A stretch of DNA of 64,000 nucleotides from Streptomyces triculaminicus (GTDB taxonomy: Bacteria > Actinomycetota > Actinomycetes > Streptomycetales > Streptomycetaceae). Below the pieces are notes generated by a model that saw only the letters and a program-made list of their open reading frames with translations, was not told where the DNA came from and made no database searches. This document shows positions 8,655 through 17,564 of this stretch, in pieces (the stretch's first letter is position 1; each line of letters opens with the position of its first letter). Location: positions 1 to 64,000 of the forward strand of contig NZ_JAFMOF010000001.1 of assembly GCF_017349075.1 (NCBI RefSeq). The letters are read 5' to 3'. A program made the translations under genes and the position numbers.

Positions 8655-8960
8655 GTGAGCTACTTCATGTACGACGTCATGGATGCGACGGTCGACGACC
8701 CTGACGCGGAGACGATGGGGCGGGTGCTGGACGGTCTTGCGCACGCCGACGACGAGCACCCCGATGTGTCGCTGTCCCATGAGGCCGGGTGGTGTCTCAG
8801 CGCGTTCAGCAGTGGCCTTCTGATCTGGGAGAACACCGAGGACGATGTGATGGCTCCCGGGGAGATGCGCGAAGTCGCCCGCGAGGAGATCCTTCGGCTC
8901 TTTGGACTTCTGGCTGCGGGTGACATCGCCTCGATAGAGGCGCTTGCCTGGCAGAGGTGA
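8655..8960 (+). CDS. small acidic hypothetical protein
   Basis: 101 residues, acidic, starting MSYFMYDVMDATVDD and containing VSLSHEAGWCLSAFSSGLLIWEN. Proteins of this pattern recur in Streptomyces as single-domain cytoplasmic hypotheticals; the compact acidic, aromatic-rich make-up is reminiscent of immunity-type proteins, but I cannot assign a family. GTG 8655 starts the frame and fixes the usual N-terminus. It ends against an IS5 remnant, which may have removed a partner gene. Confidence 0.65.
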   Translation: MSYFMYDVMDATVDDPDAETMGRVLDGLAHADDEHPDVSLSHEAGWCLSAFSSGLLIWENTEDDVMAPGEMREVAREEILRLFGLLAAGDIASIEALAWQR

Positions 8961-8974
8961 CCGGCCTCCTCATC

Positions 8975-9605
8975 AGGAGCGAGCCCAGAGGAAGACCGCT
9001 GCGACGTGAAGTGCCGCGAGGTAGTGGATGCGCGAGCCTTTCAGTGCGCATGGCGATACCGCGCCACTGCTTGAGCCGGTTGATGCATCGCTCCACGGTG
9101 TTGCGGTGCCTGTCTGCCTGGCGGCCGAAGCTCGGTGGGCGTCCGCCTCGTGAGCCGCGGCGCTTGCAGTTGGCGATCTGGTCAGCGGGTTCCGGGATCA
9201 CCGCCGTGATGCCGCTACGGCGCAGGTGAGTGCGGATCGCGCGGGAGGAGCACGCATGATCGGCGCTCACACTGTCCGGCCGTGTTCTGGGGCTGCCGCC
9301 TTCGGTTCGGGGCACGCGGATGCCGGCCATGACGGTCTCGAAGAACAGGGAATCGGGGCAGTGTCCGGCTGAGACCAGCACGAACAGCGGGCGGCACCGG
9401 CCGTCGGCTGCCAGGTGAACCTTGATCGTCAGGCCTCCTCGGGGACCGTCCGAGGGCGTGATCGGTGGGTTCTCCCGCGGGAGCCCCTTTTTCTACGGGC
9501 GCCGGCGGCGTGCTGATGGGCGCGGACGGTCGTGGAGTCCACGCTCACCAACCAGTCGATGTCTCCAGCGGCATCGGCCTGGACGGCGCTGGAGACCTGG
9601 GCCTT
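8975..9605 (-). pseudogene. IS5-family transposase remnant, frameshifted
   Basis: On the minus strand the DDE transposase reads DIDWLVSVDSTTVRAHQHAAG near 9540, then, after a frame change, TIKVHLAADGRCRPLFVL, then a core ending NTVERCINRLKQWRGIAMRTE, and after a further frameshift IHYLAALHVAAVFLWARS to a stop near 8978. The N-terminal HTH portion is missing where it meets the Nudix remnant at about 9605. At least two frameshifts mean it is inactive. Confidence 0.75.
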
Positions 9606-9945
9606 CTGGGGTCACCGGCCCACAGATGGGCGTCATGCTCGCTGAGGCGCACCGTGTACCCGGTGACGGTGGTGGTGAAGTTGTACGCCAGCCGGAACGG
9701 TAGCCGAAGTGGCCAAGGTAGTGCCTGCCCTTGGCCACAGTCAGGCCGGTCCCTTAGCTGATGCTGCCGCAGCTGGTGACCTCGCGCCGCAAGGCCTCGA
9801 TCAGGCTCTCACCGCCCTCGACGCCTCCGGAGGGCAGCTCCCATAACCCGCCGAGGTAGTCATCGGCCGGCCGGTGCGGCAGGAGCACCTTGCCATCCGG
9901 CGCCAGAGGTTCGACATGGGCACGCGATCGGGCCCACCACCGGCT
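9606..9945 (-). pseudogene. Nudix hydrolase remnant
   Basis: The minus strand carries a Nudix-box-like segment ([20 protein letters not shown] followed by REV) near 9790-9860, preceded by [18 protein letters not shown]. Downstream, in shifted frames, is a C-terminal tail (NFTTTVTGYTVRLSEHDAHLW). The second Nudix glutamates after REV are lost. It abuts the IS5 remnant, which probably caused the decay. Confidence 0.65.
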
Positions 9946-10007
9946 ACTAGCCTCGCCTTCCCGGCCCTAGGGTGGCGGGGACGGCTCGTAGGGACGGTGA
10001 GGATCCG

Positions 10008-11045
10008 GTGCGGCGCAGGCAGTTGCCGGCGAACCTCGCGGTCACGGCCGCCACGGCAGCCGGTGCCCCTTTCCCGCCCGGCGGCAGGACGACGGTGGAT
10101 GAGGCCGCGCTCGGCGAGGTGCTTGTCGGCCGCGTTCGCGACGCGATACTCGGCCTGCGCACCGACATCGCCGTTCCGTCGGCCGCAGTCCTGAACGGCG
10201 GCCTCGCGTGCGCCCTCACCAACTTCCACAGCTGTCGCTAGGGCAGTCTTGCTGTGCGCCTGCCCCGCCTCGTCCAGGCCGGCCGCGCGCGCATCGCCAG
10301 CGGCGGCGTGGCGCTGCTGGCCCAGAGCTATCTGCTGGCCACCCGCATGCTGATCAAGCTCGACGAGCAGCAGCTCGGGTGGATGGCCGCCAATCGTGCC
10401 CGCCAGAGCGCCGGGGCCGCCGAAGACCCGCTCCTGGTAGCCGAGGCCACCCGCCGGCTCGCCGTCCTCGCCCGCAAAGCCGACTGGCACGAACAGGCGA
10501 TGTCCTCGCCCTGACGGCCGCCGACCATCCCGGCCTCCGCGGCGGCGGTCCGGCCCTCGCGGCCGAGCGCGGCCTGCTCATCCAGACCGCCGCTTGCATC
10601 GCCGCCCGCGCCGACGACACGGCCGAATGCGGGAGCTGACCGACCAGGCCGCAGCCGTCGCCAAGGGACTCGGCCCCGCCGTACTGCTGCGCGACCACGG
10701 CGGAGGATTCAGCCCCACCACCGTCCAGCTCCACCGCATCTCCGCCGAGAACTCCGCCGGCGCCCCCTGTGCCGCACTCACCGCCGCGAAGGCGGCGGCG
10801 CCCGCGAGCCTGCCCAGCACCGAGCGCGGGCCCGCTACTACACCGACACCGCCACCGCCTTCGGCCGGTGGGACCGGCTGCGGCGAGTGCGTCCGCGCGC
10901 TGCCGGCCGCCGAACACCACGCCCCCGAGGAGACACACGCGCGGCCTACGGTGAAGTCTCTCGTCTCCGGACTGCCCTGCGGTCTCCGGGCGGACCACCA
11001 CCGAACTCCGGCGGACTCGCCGCACGCGTCGGCGTCCTCACCTGA
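10008..11045 (+). pseudogene. regulator/TPR-like protein remnant with several frameshifts
   Basis: Consistent coding signals switch frame along this stretch: RRRQLPANLAVTAATAAG, then DAILGLRTDIAVPSAAVLNG up to a TAG at about 10239-10241 (normally Tyr), then LAVRLPRLVQAGRARIASGG and MLIKLDEQQLGWMAA, then LTAADHPGLRGGGPALAAE, then MRELTDQAAAVAKGLGPAV, ending AARVGVLT-stop at 11045. The pattern matches the helical C-terminal half of Streptomyces XRE-type regulators that often sit beside Nudix/HIT genes. One nonsense change and at least three frameshifts make it a pseudogene. Confidence 0.65.
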
Positions 11046-11366
11046 GAGCCCGGGAACGTACGGCCCGGTCACGCGCCAGTATCCCCCTTCCGTCGCGCGT
11101 TCCAGCGAAACCAACAGCAAGATCACCAAACTGCCTTTGAAACGCAGACGCCAGGGCGCGGCAGAACCTTCGAATCACCCAGACCCTGGCCCCGCCTCGA
11201 CCGCTTGAGGCTCTCCAGGACAAACGCCGCGCGGATCACCGGTGCGCTTCCTGCTGCCACCACACCAGACGGTGGTTCCCCGGTGCGGGACGTGGAGCGC
11301 CAGCGCCGCTTCCGCTGGCCGGCCAACACCGGCAGGAGTGAGGAGCAGGAAGCCCCCAACGACGCC

Positions 11367-11404
11367 GAAGGGGGCCCGGATCCAGTGGGATCCAGGCCCC
11401 CTTC
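11367..11404 (-). terminator. hairpin next to the tRNA-like sequence
   Basis: An extended stem (GAAGGGGGCC at 11367-11376 with GGCCCCCTTC at 11395-11404, plus an inner GGATCC pair) occupies the same place relative to the tRNA-like sequence as the terminator at 6033-6060 does to the intact tRNA. It supports duplication of the whole locus. Confidence 0.6.
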
Positions 11405-11409
11405 GGCAG

Positions 11410-11483
11410 GAGCGGGGACAGGATGGGAACCTGCCACCTCTGGGTGATGAGCCCGGCGAGCTGCCGAGCTGCTCCACCCCGCA
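11410..11483 (-). pseudogene. diverged second copy of the initiator tRNA
   Basis: The sequence matches the tRNA at 6071-6143 at 66 of 73 positions. The seven changes include T-loop TTCAAAT to TTCCCAT, which removes the near-invariant A58; anticodon loop CTCATAA to CTCATCA; a C/A mismatch in the anticodon stem; and a lost A discriminator. It is probably a dead tRNA. Flanking DNA on both sides is also similar to the first locus over roughly 200 bp. Confidence 0.75.
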
Positions 11484-11549
11484 CCGGGACACACCACCGT
11501 ATGCCGCGCGGGTGAGCGCCGTGGACCACTTCCCGCCCGGCGCCGGCCT

Positions 11550-12125
11550 CTACGCGGCGAAGCCGATGTTGGTGACGTATTCGTACTGGCCCCACTGGCT
11601 GCCCAGGTCGGGCAGGACGTCGGTGGTCCAGGTGTCGTCGAGGCCCTGGTCGTCACCGGCAGCCCAGGAGGCGACGATACGGTCCCAGCGGCGCACGTTC
11701 ATCGTCCGGTACTCCACCACCCGCTGCAGCTGGCGCGGCACGCCGGACTGGTTGAAGGGATGGATCTCCACCCGGGTCCCGCGTCCGTCCCGGTTGAGGC
11801 GGGCCAGGAGATGACGGGCCACATTACGGCGGCGCACCGCCCAGTAGGCGCTCTCGATGCGTTCCAGGTTGGCCTTCGACGGGTGGCGCTTGCCTTCCAG
11901 CCATGCCTTCAGCGTGCGGTCGGTGACCGTCAGGCCGGCCTGACGGGCCGCCTGACGGCTCTTGTCCGACCTCGTCAGGTAGTGCAGACGTGCCATCAGG
12001 CCGCGTTTCGCGGTGACGGGGGTGGCGATGCCGCCGGCGAGTTCGTCAAGCTTGCGGGCGACGGCGTCACTGCCCTTGATGCCCCGGGCGCCGTACTTCC
12101 CGAAGTCGAGATTCCGCTCCGGCAT
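11550..12125 (-). CDS. terminal-protein-like (Tpg-type) protein
   Basis: 191 residues. A basic N-terminal half contains a helix-turn-helix (RQAARQAGLTVTDRTLKAWL, about 57-76) followed by a highly basic helix (YWAVRRRNVARHLLARLN). The C-terminal half is beta-rich and ends VTNIGFAA. Size, layout and position directly after a Tap-like gene fit Streptomyces terminal proteins, which are attached to telomere 5' ends and prime end-patching. ATG 12125 overlaps the tap stop as TAATG, so translation is coupled. The sequence is diverged from classical Tpg, so it may be a linear-plasmid-type variant (compare Tpc of SCP1). The Ser/Thr that would carry the DNA cannot be picked by eye. Confidence 0.6.
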   Translation of the reverse strand: MPERNLDFGKYGARGIKGSDAVARKLDELAGGIATPVTAKRGLMARLHYLTRSDKSRQAARQAGLTVTDRTLKAWLEGKRHPSKANLERIESAYWAVRRRNVARHLLARLNRDGRGTRVEIHPFNQSGVPRQLQRVVEYRTMNVRRWDRIVASWAAGDDQGLDDTWTTDVLPDLGSQWGQYEYVTNIGFAA

Positions 12126-13732
12126 TACTGGTGCTCCTCCCCCACAACCATGCCGGCGCCGGTGTCGGCGTCGGTGTCGGTGTCGGTGTCGGTTGTGGCG
12201 GTGTAGGTGTCCTTGACCTTGACTTCGCTAACACCCCGGCCCTCGGGGAAGACACGACGCCAGTCGCCGATGACGTGGAGTTCGTCGGTGCCCATCGCGC
12301 GGACGACCATGAGGCCCTCGTCGTGAGCCTTGAGGGCTTTGAGCCAGAGGTTGGCAAACGCCTGGGAGCGGATGATGTGCATCCAGTCCGGGCGGTACAG
12401 CTCCCTGTTGTAGTTCGACTCCCCCATCGTGGAAACGAACTTCGAGTACATCGCCTTCACATACTCCAGCGTCACCGTATCGCCGGCGGCGATCGCGGTG
12501 TCACGGGCATCCTTCAAAGCGATACGGAACTTCTCCAGGAGATTCTCCGTGGCACCGGAGGTGTAGGACTCGTGGACTAGCGGGGGTTCACACAGGCCGT
12601 ATTTAGGGCCGGACAGGCGCAGCAGGAGGCGCAGGGTCGGCTCGGTGACCCACAGAGGGCCTGGTTCGTCCCGCTGGCCGATCGGGTTGGGCAGTACCGC
12701 CTCGTGCTCCCAAGGAGGCGGGGTGATCAGGTGGACCCCGGCGCGGCGGCGGTCATGGGCCAGGCCGGTGGAGTGCTCGAGCTGACCGAGCGGGAGATGG
12801 GTTTTGAGAGCGGACAGGTAAGCGCCGTTGATGTCGAGCGCGGTCACCTCGTGCCGGCCCGCGGGGAGATGAAGGCGGGTCCATTTGGGGCGGGCCTCCC
12901 AGATCTGGTCCGTGCCCTTCGCACTCTGCTTACGCAGGATGTCCGGGATCCAGGGGTGGGCGATCACGTCGTAACGAGCGCCCTTGCGGCACTCGTCCAG
13001 CAACCGCATCGCATCAGGAATCGCCCGCTTCAGCAACGCGGCCGTGGCCGCGTCGACGTCCCCCTGATGCTCGGCAAGCGCCCCCTGGACCGCCTGACCG
13101 ATCAGATCGACCGGGCCGGACGGCTCCTGGAACGCACGCCGGGCCGGCTCCTGGGAACGCTCGGAAGGACGCGGCGTGCGCGGTGTACGCGCTGTGGTCG
13201 CCGGCTTCCCGGCCGGAGCGGTCCCGGACTGGACGGGCGGCGCAGCGGGCTTGTCGGGCGCCGCAGCGGTGGCCTGGCAGTCGGCCGGGTCCAGGTGCTG
13301 GGCGAACCCCGCCACCCGGGTCCCGGCCGGATGCCCGCACAGCACACACGCCTCCGGCACAGCGAGGACCTCCACCTCATCACCCTCACCGGCCACTTTG
13401 GGTGCCGGGGAAGCCGGAGGAGTCCCGGCCGCGACAGGGGCCTGCGCCACTGCCGGCTCGGCGGCAGGCGGCGTGAGCTGGGCAGTGTCGGCGGCGAACT
13501 TGGCGGCCAGCCCGTCCAGCAGGTACGCGTACTTGGTCCGCGTCTCGCCGACCGGGTCCCGGCCGCCCTCCCACCCGGTGACCGTGCTCGGGCTCACGCC
13601 CAGCGCCCTCGCCACCTGGGCCTTGGACAACCGGGCCCGCTCCCGCAGCTCCTGGCGGACCTGGGGAGAGGGCAGCTCGGCTTCCGGGCCGACGGCGGCG
13701 AGCAGCGAGTCGATCGCATCGAAGTCACTCAC
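12125..13732 (-). CDS. telomere-associated protein (Tap-like) with HTH and polymerase-like motifs
   Basis: 535 residues. An XRE-type helix-turn-helix lies at 34-56 (LSKAQVARALGVSPSTVTGW). A possible zinc site follows (C129, C132, H146, C152), then a Pro/Ala linker. The second half has motifs resembling family-B polymerases: DINGAY at 300-305, a Lys426 motif (KAMYSKFVSTMGES) and GTDEL at 481-485. Streptomyces Tap binds telomere 3' overhangs, recruits terminal protein and has been described as a primase. The C-terminus has a Thr-Asp repeat (515-524). GTG 13732 overlaps the upstream HTH gene as GTGA. It is shorter than the ~740-residue S. coelicolor Tap. Confidence 0.65.
   Translation of the reverse strand: MSDFDAIDSLLAAVGPEAELPSPQVRQELRERARLSKAQVARALGVSPSTVTGWEGGRDPVGETRTKYAYLLDGLAAKFAADTAQLTPPAAEPAVAQAPVAAGTPPASPAPKVAGEGDEVEVLAVPEACVLCGHPAGTRVAGFAQHLDPADCQATAAAPDKPAAPPVQSGTAPAGKPATTARTPRTPRPSERSQEPARRAFQEPSGPVDLIGQAVQGALAEHQGDVDAATAALLKRAIPDAMRLLDECRKGARYDVIAHPWIPDILRKQSAKGTDQIWEARPKWTRLHLPAGRHEVTALDINGAYLSALKTHLPLGQLEHSTGLAHDRRRAGVHLITPPPWEHEAVLPNPIGQRDEPGPLWVTEPTLRLLLRLSGPKYGLCEPPLVHESYTSGATENLLEKFRIALKDARDTAIAAGDTVTLEYVKAMYSKFVSTMGESNYNRELYRPDWMHIIRSQAFANLWLKALKAHDEGLMVVRAMGTDELHVIGDWRRVFPEGRGVSEVKVKDTYTATTDTDTDTDADTGAGMVVGEEHQ
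12162..12199. repeat. hexanucleotide repeat inside the tap-like gene
   Basis: The unit GGTGTC (with one GGCGTC variant) is repeated five to six times in tandem and encodes the Asp-Thr tract near the Tap-like C-terminus. The unit length is a multiple of three, so slippage would change length without breaking the frame. Confidence 0.8.
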
Positions 13733-14013
13733 CGGGCCATTCCCTTCTCCGCGTTGGCGTTGCGGCGCCGGGCGGCGGGCAGCGCCTCACACGCCCGGGT
13801 CGGACCCGCCAGCAGATCCAGCGCAGCGATCCCGTAGTGCCCGGCCAGGACATCGACGTCACGCAAGGTCCACGAGGTAGCCCCGGACTGCCGGCGCGAG
13901 ACCTGCGTCTGCGTCAGCCCGAGCACCGCAGCGATCACCCGCTGCGAATCCCCCGTTGCCTGCATCAACGCGGCCACCGTCAACCGCAACGACTCCTCCA
14001 AACCCAATCCCAT
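13729..14013 (-). CDS. small HTH (Cro/CI-type) protein, first gene of the tap operon
   Basis: 94 residues with a helix-turn-helix SQRVIAAVLGLTQTQVSRRQ (about 23-42), followed by TWTL-like and GHYGIAALDLLAGP segments typical of Cro/CI-family repressors. The stop overlaps the tap-like GTG start as GTGA, so it is the first gene of a three-gene coupled operon. It may be the operon's autoregulator or an extra telomere-binding factor. Just upstream (about 14025-14060) the DNA is AT-rich, as expected for a promoter. Confidence 0.75.
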   Translation of the reverse strand: MGLGLEESLRLTVAALMQATGDSQRVIAAVLGLTQTQVSRRQSGATSWTLRDVDVLAGHYGIAALDLLAGPTRACEALPAARRRNANAEKGMAR

Positions 14014-14935
14014 GACTCCACCATACTCGAAGAATATGCAAATTATGCATCAGGGTTCGGCAATAGAACGCTGAGATGCGCTTAGCGCCTGACTTCCGGA
14101 ACGGGGGTGCGGGCCCCGGACAGAGCCCCGCATCCCTCCCGGTCCGGCAGTTAGCGGTCCGGGTGCCGCCCACGCACAGGCCAGCGGCCTGCCCCACGCG
14201 CTTCCCGCTCCGCCTGGCGCACTCCCTCCACCACCCGGCCAGACAGGCACCCCAGGCACACCACATCCGGCACCCAGCGCCGCAAAGCCCGGCCGACCAA
14301 CCTGCGGACAACGCCCGCCGCCCTCATCAGCGCCGGCTGCCACCCGGCGCAGCCGCATCCGGGCGCGGGCCGGCTTGCGGTCTACGCCCGGTACGAGGCG
14401 CCCGGCCCAGGCCAGCGGATCGCGTACCGGTCGCGCCGACTCCGCCCCTGGCCGGTCCTCTTCGCGACCGCCTGCGGCCAGCTCTGAGCCAGCCCCGGCC
14501 GCATCTCTTCCTGCAAGCCGGGCGCTGCCCACCCGGGGGTCGTGGTCAGGTGAGACCGTCCAGCCGTTCCAGCAGCGAGTGTTCTGGGCGTCGGGGTCAA
14601 CGGGGATCAAGCATCCGACGCCGCGCCCGGGTGACGCGCCCGGCTGTCAGGCGCCGCCGGGCCGCAAGGCCTGCCAGACCGTCGCCCCCAGGGCAACAAC
14701 GCCAGCGATACCCGCCAGGGCGCTGCCCCAGCCCCCAGCGGTTCCACGAGCCGGGGATGGCTACCAGGACGTACAGCAGCACCCCGGCGGCCAGGGCCGC
14801 CACCATCACGGCTAGGACCACCACCAGGCGGCGCAGGTGTGCGAGCTGCTGCCCCAGGGCGAGATCGGCGGCACCGGCCGAGGCGGCCGGCGGTATGGCC
14901 GGCGGCGATGTGGCGGATCGGTGGCACGGTCGCCG
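14014..14935. other. decayed region upstream of the tap operon
   Basis: No confident gene. A 58-codon minus-strand frame at 14151-14327 (RAAGVVRRLVGRALRRWVP, CLGCLSGRVVEG) has plausible codon use and a CxxC, but no known family. At about 14635-14900 (minus) two hydrophobic segments, VVVLAVMVAALAAGVLLYVL and GSALAGIAGVVALGATVWQA, lie in different frames, which suggests a frameshifted two-helix membrane protein. Confidence 0.4.
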
Positions 14936-14939
14936 GACC

Positions 14940-15952
14940 GGTGGCGTTCGGCTGCCGCCTGTGACCGCCCGACGTACGGGAACCGCCCTACGGGTCGTGC
15001 GGTACGCACCGCTTTGGTCCCGGGTGTGTGTCCGTCACAGGAGGTGGCTCCTGGACGCGGACGCACCGCGGCGCAGCAGCGGTGGGCGGGTGTGGCGCCG
15101 CGCGCTGTTCGGGCCGGGGCCGAGCCGGAGAGGGTGTTCGCTCTAGCGTATGCGGTGGTGGCCCGTTGGTGGGAACAGGCCCTTGGCTGGGAGCGAGAGA
15201 CGATCTGGCCGCGGCGCCTGCACGAGGTCGCGGGCGGTGACGCCGGAGGTGATCTGGAGCGGTGGGGGGCGGTGACGCCGGAGGTGATCTGGAGCGGTGG
15301 CGGGTCGTGGGGCGGGACGCGGTCGTCTTCCCCGAGGTGGTGGTGGTCGCCGGCGCGTTGCGTGGGTGGACAGTGGTGCGGGGCGGCCGCGGGCGCTGCC
15401 CGCCTACGGGGTGTTCTGCCGCCGGCTCGGGGAGCGGGTCGGGCGCACGTGGCTGGGCCCTTGGCAGCGGCGGATCACGGCGGTCCGCTGATCGCCTGGA
15501 TGGGCAGCGTCATCCGCCAGCGCCGCGGAGCCAGCGGCCCGCCCGGGTACGCGAACGATCCCTGGCGGGTGCGGCGGGAACATCAGCCGGCGTCCATGGC
15601 CAGGCAGTTGCGGGTCCTCGGCAAAGAGAAGAAGGCCCCGGGCTCGAGGACGATGTGGCGGGCGGCGGTACCCGCCGAGCAGCGTCGGCTCATCACCAGC
15701 GCTATCGACAGCGCCGAAGAGCAGCTGCTGCAGCTGCGCGGGGTGCAGACCGGCCAGACCTCCGACGTCGCCCGGCGGCTGCTGCGCGGGCTCGGTCACA
15801 GTGCCGGTCCGATCGAGAACGCCTGGAAACGGACCGCAGTGATGGCTGTGAACGGCGGGGTGCCTCTGGAAGAGGTGGCCCGGTGGGTGGACATGCCCGT
15901 CAAGGCGCTCCGGGAGATGCCGACCGCGGGCAGGCAGGAAGACGACAGCTGA
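14940..15952 (+). pseudogene. TniQ-like protein remnant with a 35-bp tandem duplication
   Basis: Coding signal moves between frames: VCVRHRRWLLDAD (a Cys-His-Arg motif like the TniQ zinc region), then VFALAYAVVARWWEQALGWE, then VVGRDAVVFPEVVVVAGAL, then ALPAYGVFCRRLGERVGRTW, and finally an open stretch to a stop at 15952 (MGSVIRQRRGASGPPG ... VARWVDMPVKALREMP). A 35-bp exact tandem duplication (units at about 15234 and 15269) accounts for one frame change. TniQ is a suggestion from the motif only. The last roughly 150 residues, open to the stop at 15952, could be expressed alone. Confidence 0.5.
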
Positions 15953-16233
15953 GAGCGCTGCGCCGAGGGGCAGATCGGCTGTTAGCTGATACGGCAGTCG
16001 TTCGTGGCAGGAATACTGAAAACGGCGGTATGCGCTCGCGGGAGCGGCTTTGCCGGCGCGGGTGACCAGCACAGGAGCAGCCGGAGCCGGGTGGGGCGAG
16101 CGGGTGTCACCGCTGTCACGAAACTGAGAGAACGCACCCAGGTACATTTATCTTTTGCCAATCCCCTGGCGATCACTCGCCGGCATCGTGTTCCCGACCG
16201 CACAACAGCTCCGTTGTGAGAAGGAGAACCACG

Positions 16234-16716
16234 ATGAGGAAACTGAGCCGAGCCGCCATACGCACCGGCGCCGCAGTGGGCATCGCCCTCGCGGCCGCTT
16301 CGGCGAACATCGAGCCCTCGGCGGCCGCGGGCAGGTCGATGATCATCGACAAGCGGGACGGCGGCGGACAGACCCGGCCCATGGCGCAGCCCCAGGCCGA
16401 GTCGTACATGGTCAACGTCCTGAAGGACCAACGGCAGCTCAAAAAGGAGCCGAGCCTCAAGCAGGCCCTCAACCAAGCCTTCAACGGGGACGGCAAAGCC
16501 ACCGGCGGCTACAAGTTCAAGAACCACCGGGTGCTGCACACCAGCTCGGGGGACGGCCAGACCAGCACCACCCTCTTCTACTTCAACTCCGACGCCAACA
16601 CCATGACGCTGTTCGCCGTGGGCGAGCACCTGGCCGGCCCCAAGACGCGCTACAAGATCACCGTCTACGGCCAGGCGGGCACCGACTTCGCCCAGGGCAA
16701 GACCATTTCCCTCTGA
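16234..16716 (+). CDS. small secreted protein of unknown function
   Basis: 160 residues. A Sec signal peptide (KLSRAAIRTGAAVGIALAAA, cleavage near SAAA-GRS at about residue 32) is followed by a 125-residue mature domain with basic helices (VLKDQRQLKKEPSLKQAL) and a beta-rich C-terminus (TTLFYFNSDANTMTLFAVG, RYKITVYGQ). ATG 16234 follows an AAGGAG site. The mature part vaguely recalls RelE-like small domains, but no catalytic residue can be assigned. It stands alone, with non-coding DNA on both sides (15953-16233 and 16717-16818). Confidence 0.75.
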   Translation: MRKLSRAAIRTGAAVGIALAAASANIEPSAAAGRSMIIDKRDGGGQTRPMAQPQAESYMVNVLKDQRQLKKEPSLKQALNQAFNGDGKATGGYKFKNHRVLHTSSGDGQTSTTLFYFNSDANTMTLFAVGEHLAGPKTRYKITVYGQAGTDFAQGKTISL

Positions 16717-16818
16717 CGCTTCGCGAGCGGCCGGGGGCGCCCGACCGGATCCATTAGGCCCTGGAGCCGGTGCCGTCGCATCGGGGCCAGCGGGCCGGCC
16801 CCGACCTCAGCAGCGGCG

Positions 16819-17268
16819 TCAGCCGGGCAAGTGGTAGCTGTAGGTGAAGCCATTGGGACTGCACTGGCCAAGGCGGTTCGCGGCCTGCTCATAGGTGAAG
16901 CCAGGCGACACGGCGCAGGCCCACAGCCGGCACATTGCCGGGCCCCGCAACGCTCGAACCGCCGTCCAACCCCTCCGAGGCCGGATGATGCTCTTCCAGG
17001 TCCATCCATCGATCACACCAACCACCCACCAGCCAGTGGCTCAGAACTCACGAAACTGAGACAGCATCCACAACCCAGCCATCGAGTCGGTGGCTTCGTT
17101 CACTCGAAACAGCCGCATCCGGGCTCGGGGAGTATGAGACCGGGGTGGGTGAGAAAGCTGGCCTCTGAGAAGAAGCCGGGACTGGAGCAGCATGCCGAGG
17201 GGTGGACTCGCCGCGTGTGCCCTGGCCGATACGGCGGTTCCGGACGGCTGAGCCCGGGTGCGGTGGAG
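16819..17268. other. remnant-rich gap
   Basis: The minus strand at 16819-16960 reads CRLWACAVSPGFTYEQAANR followed by LGQCSPNGFTYSYHLPG to a stop, which looks like the C-terminal piece of a secreted Cys-containing protein without its start. Nothing else is supported up to 17268. Confidence 0.35.
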
Positions 17269-17520
17269 TCAGGCGGCGGGCGAAGGCACTGCCAGCCCTG
17301 GTCCGTACGCCGAGGTCCCTCGCTCGTCCACGAACACATGCCAGTGATGGTTGTCCGCGTACTCCCGGTCCAGGTACGCCCGCAGCTCTTCCACAGCGAC
17401 CGGCCAGCCCCGCGGGCTCCGGCGCGCATACTCGGCCGCCGGCACGCGAACCCACCAGGCGTAGTACGGATCGTCGTCGCTACCGAAAGTCCTGTCGTCC
17501 CTTGCAGCCCTCGTAGACAC
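17269..17520 (-). CDS. hypothetical protein, possibly truncated
   Basis: 83 residues, Tyr/Trp-rich (DDDPYYAWWVRVPAAEYARR), with a helix VAVEELRAYLDREYADNHHW. Codon use looks genuine but no family is recognised. The GTG start at 17520 is unconvincing. In another frame directly upstream is MTELAARLGCVYEGC, so the original gene may have been longer and frameshifted. Confidence 0.5.
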   Translation of the reverse strand: MSTRAARDDRTFGSDDDPYYAWWVRVPAAEYARRSPRGWPVAVEELRAYLDREYADNHHWHVFVDERGTSAYGPGLAVPSPAA

Positions 17521-17564
17521 ACCCCAGCCGGGCAGCCAGCTCGGTCATCGGCACGCGGGACCGC

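Noticed and set aside
15234..15303. Direct repeats as an origin iteron set
   Set aside because: Only two adjacent copies within decayed coding DNA; better explained as a tandem duplication.
14837..15952. A 371-codon intact protein
   Set aside because: Coding bias switches frames several times; only the last part is real coding sequence.
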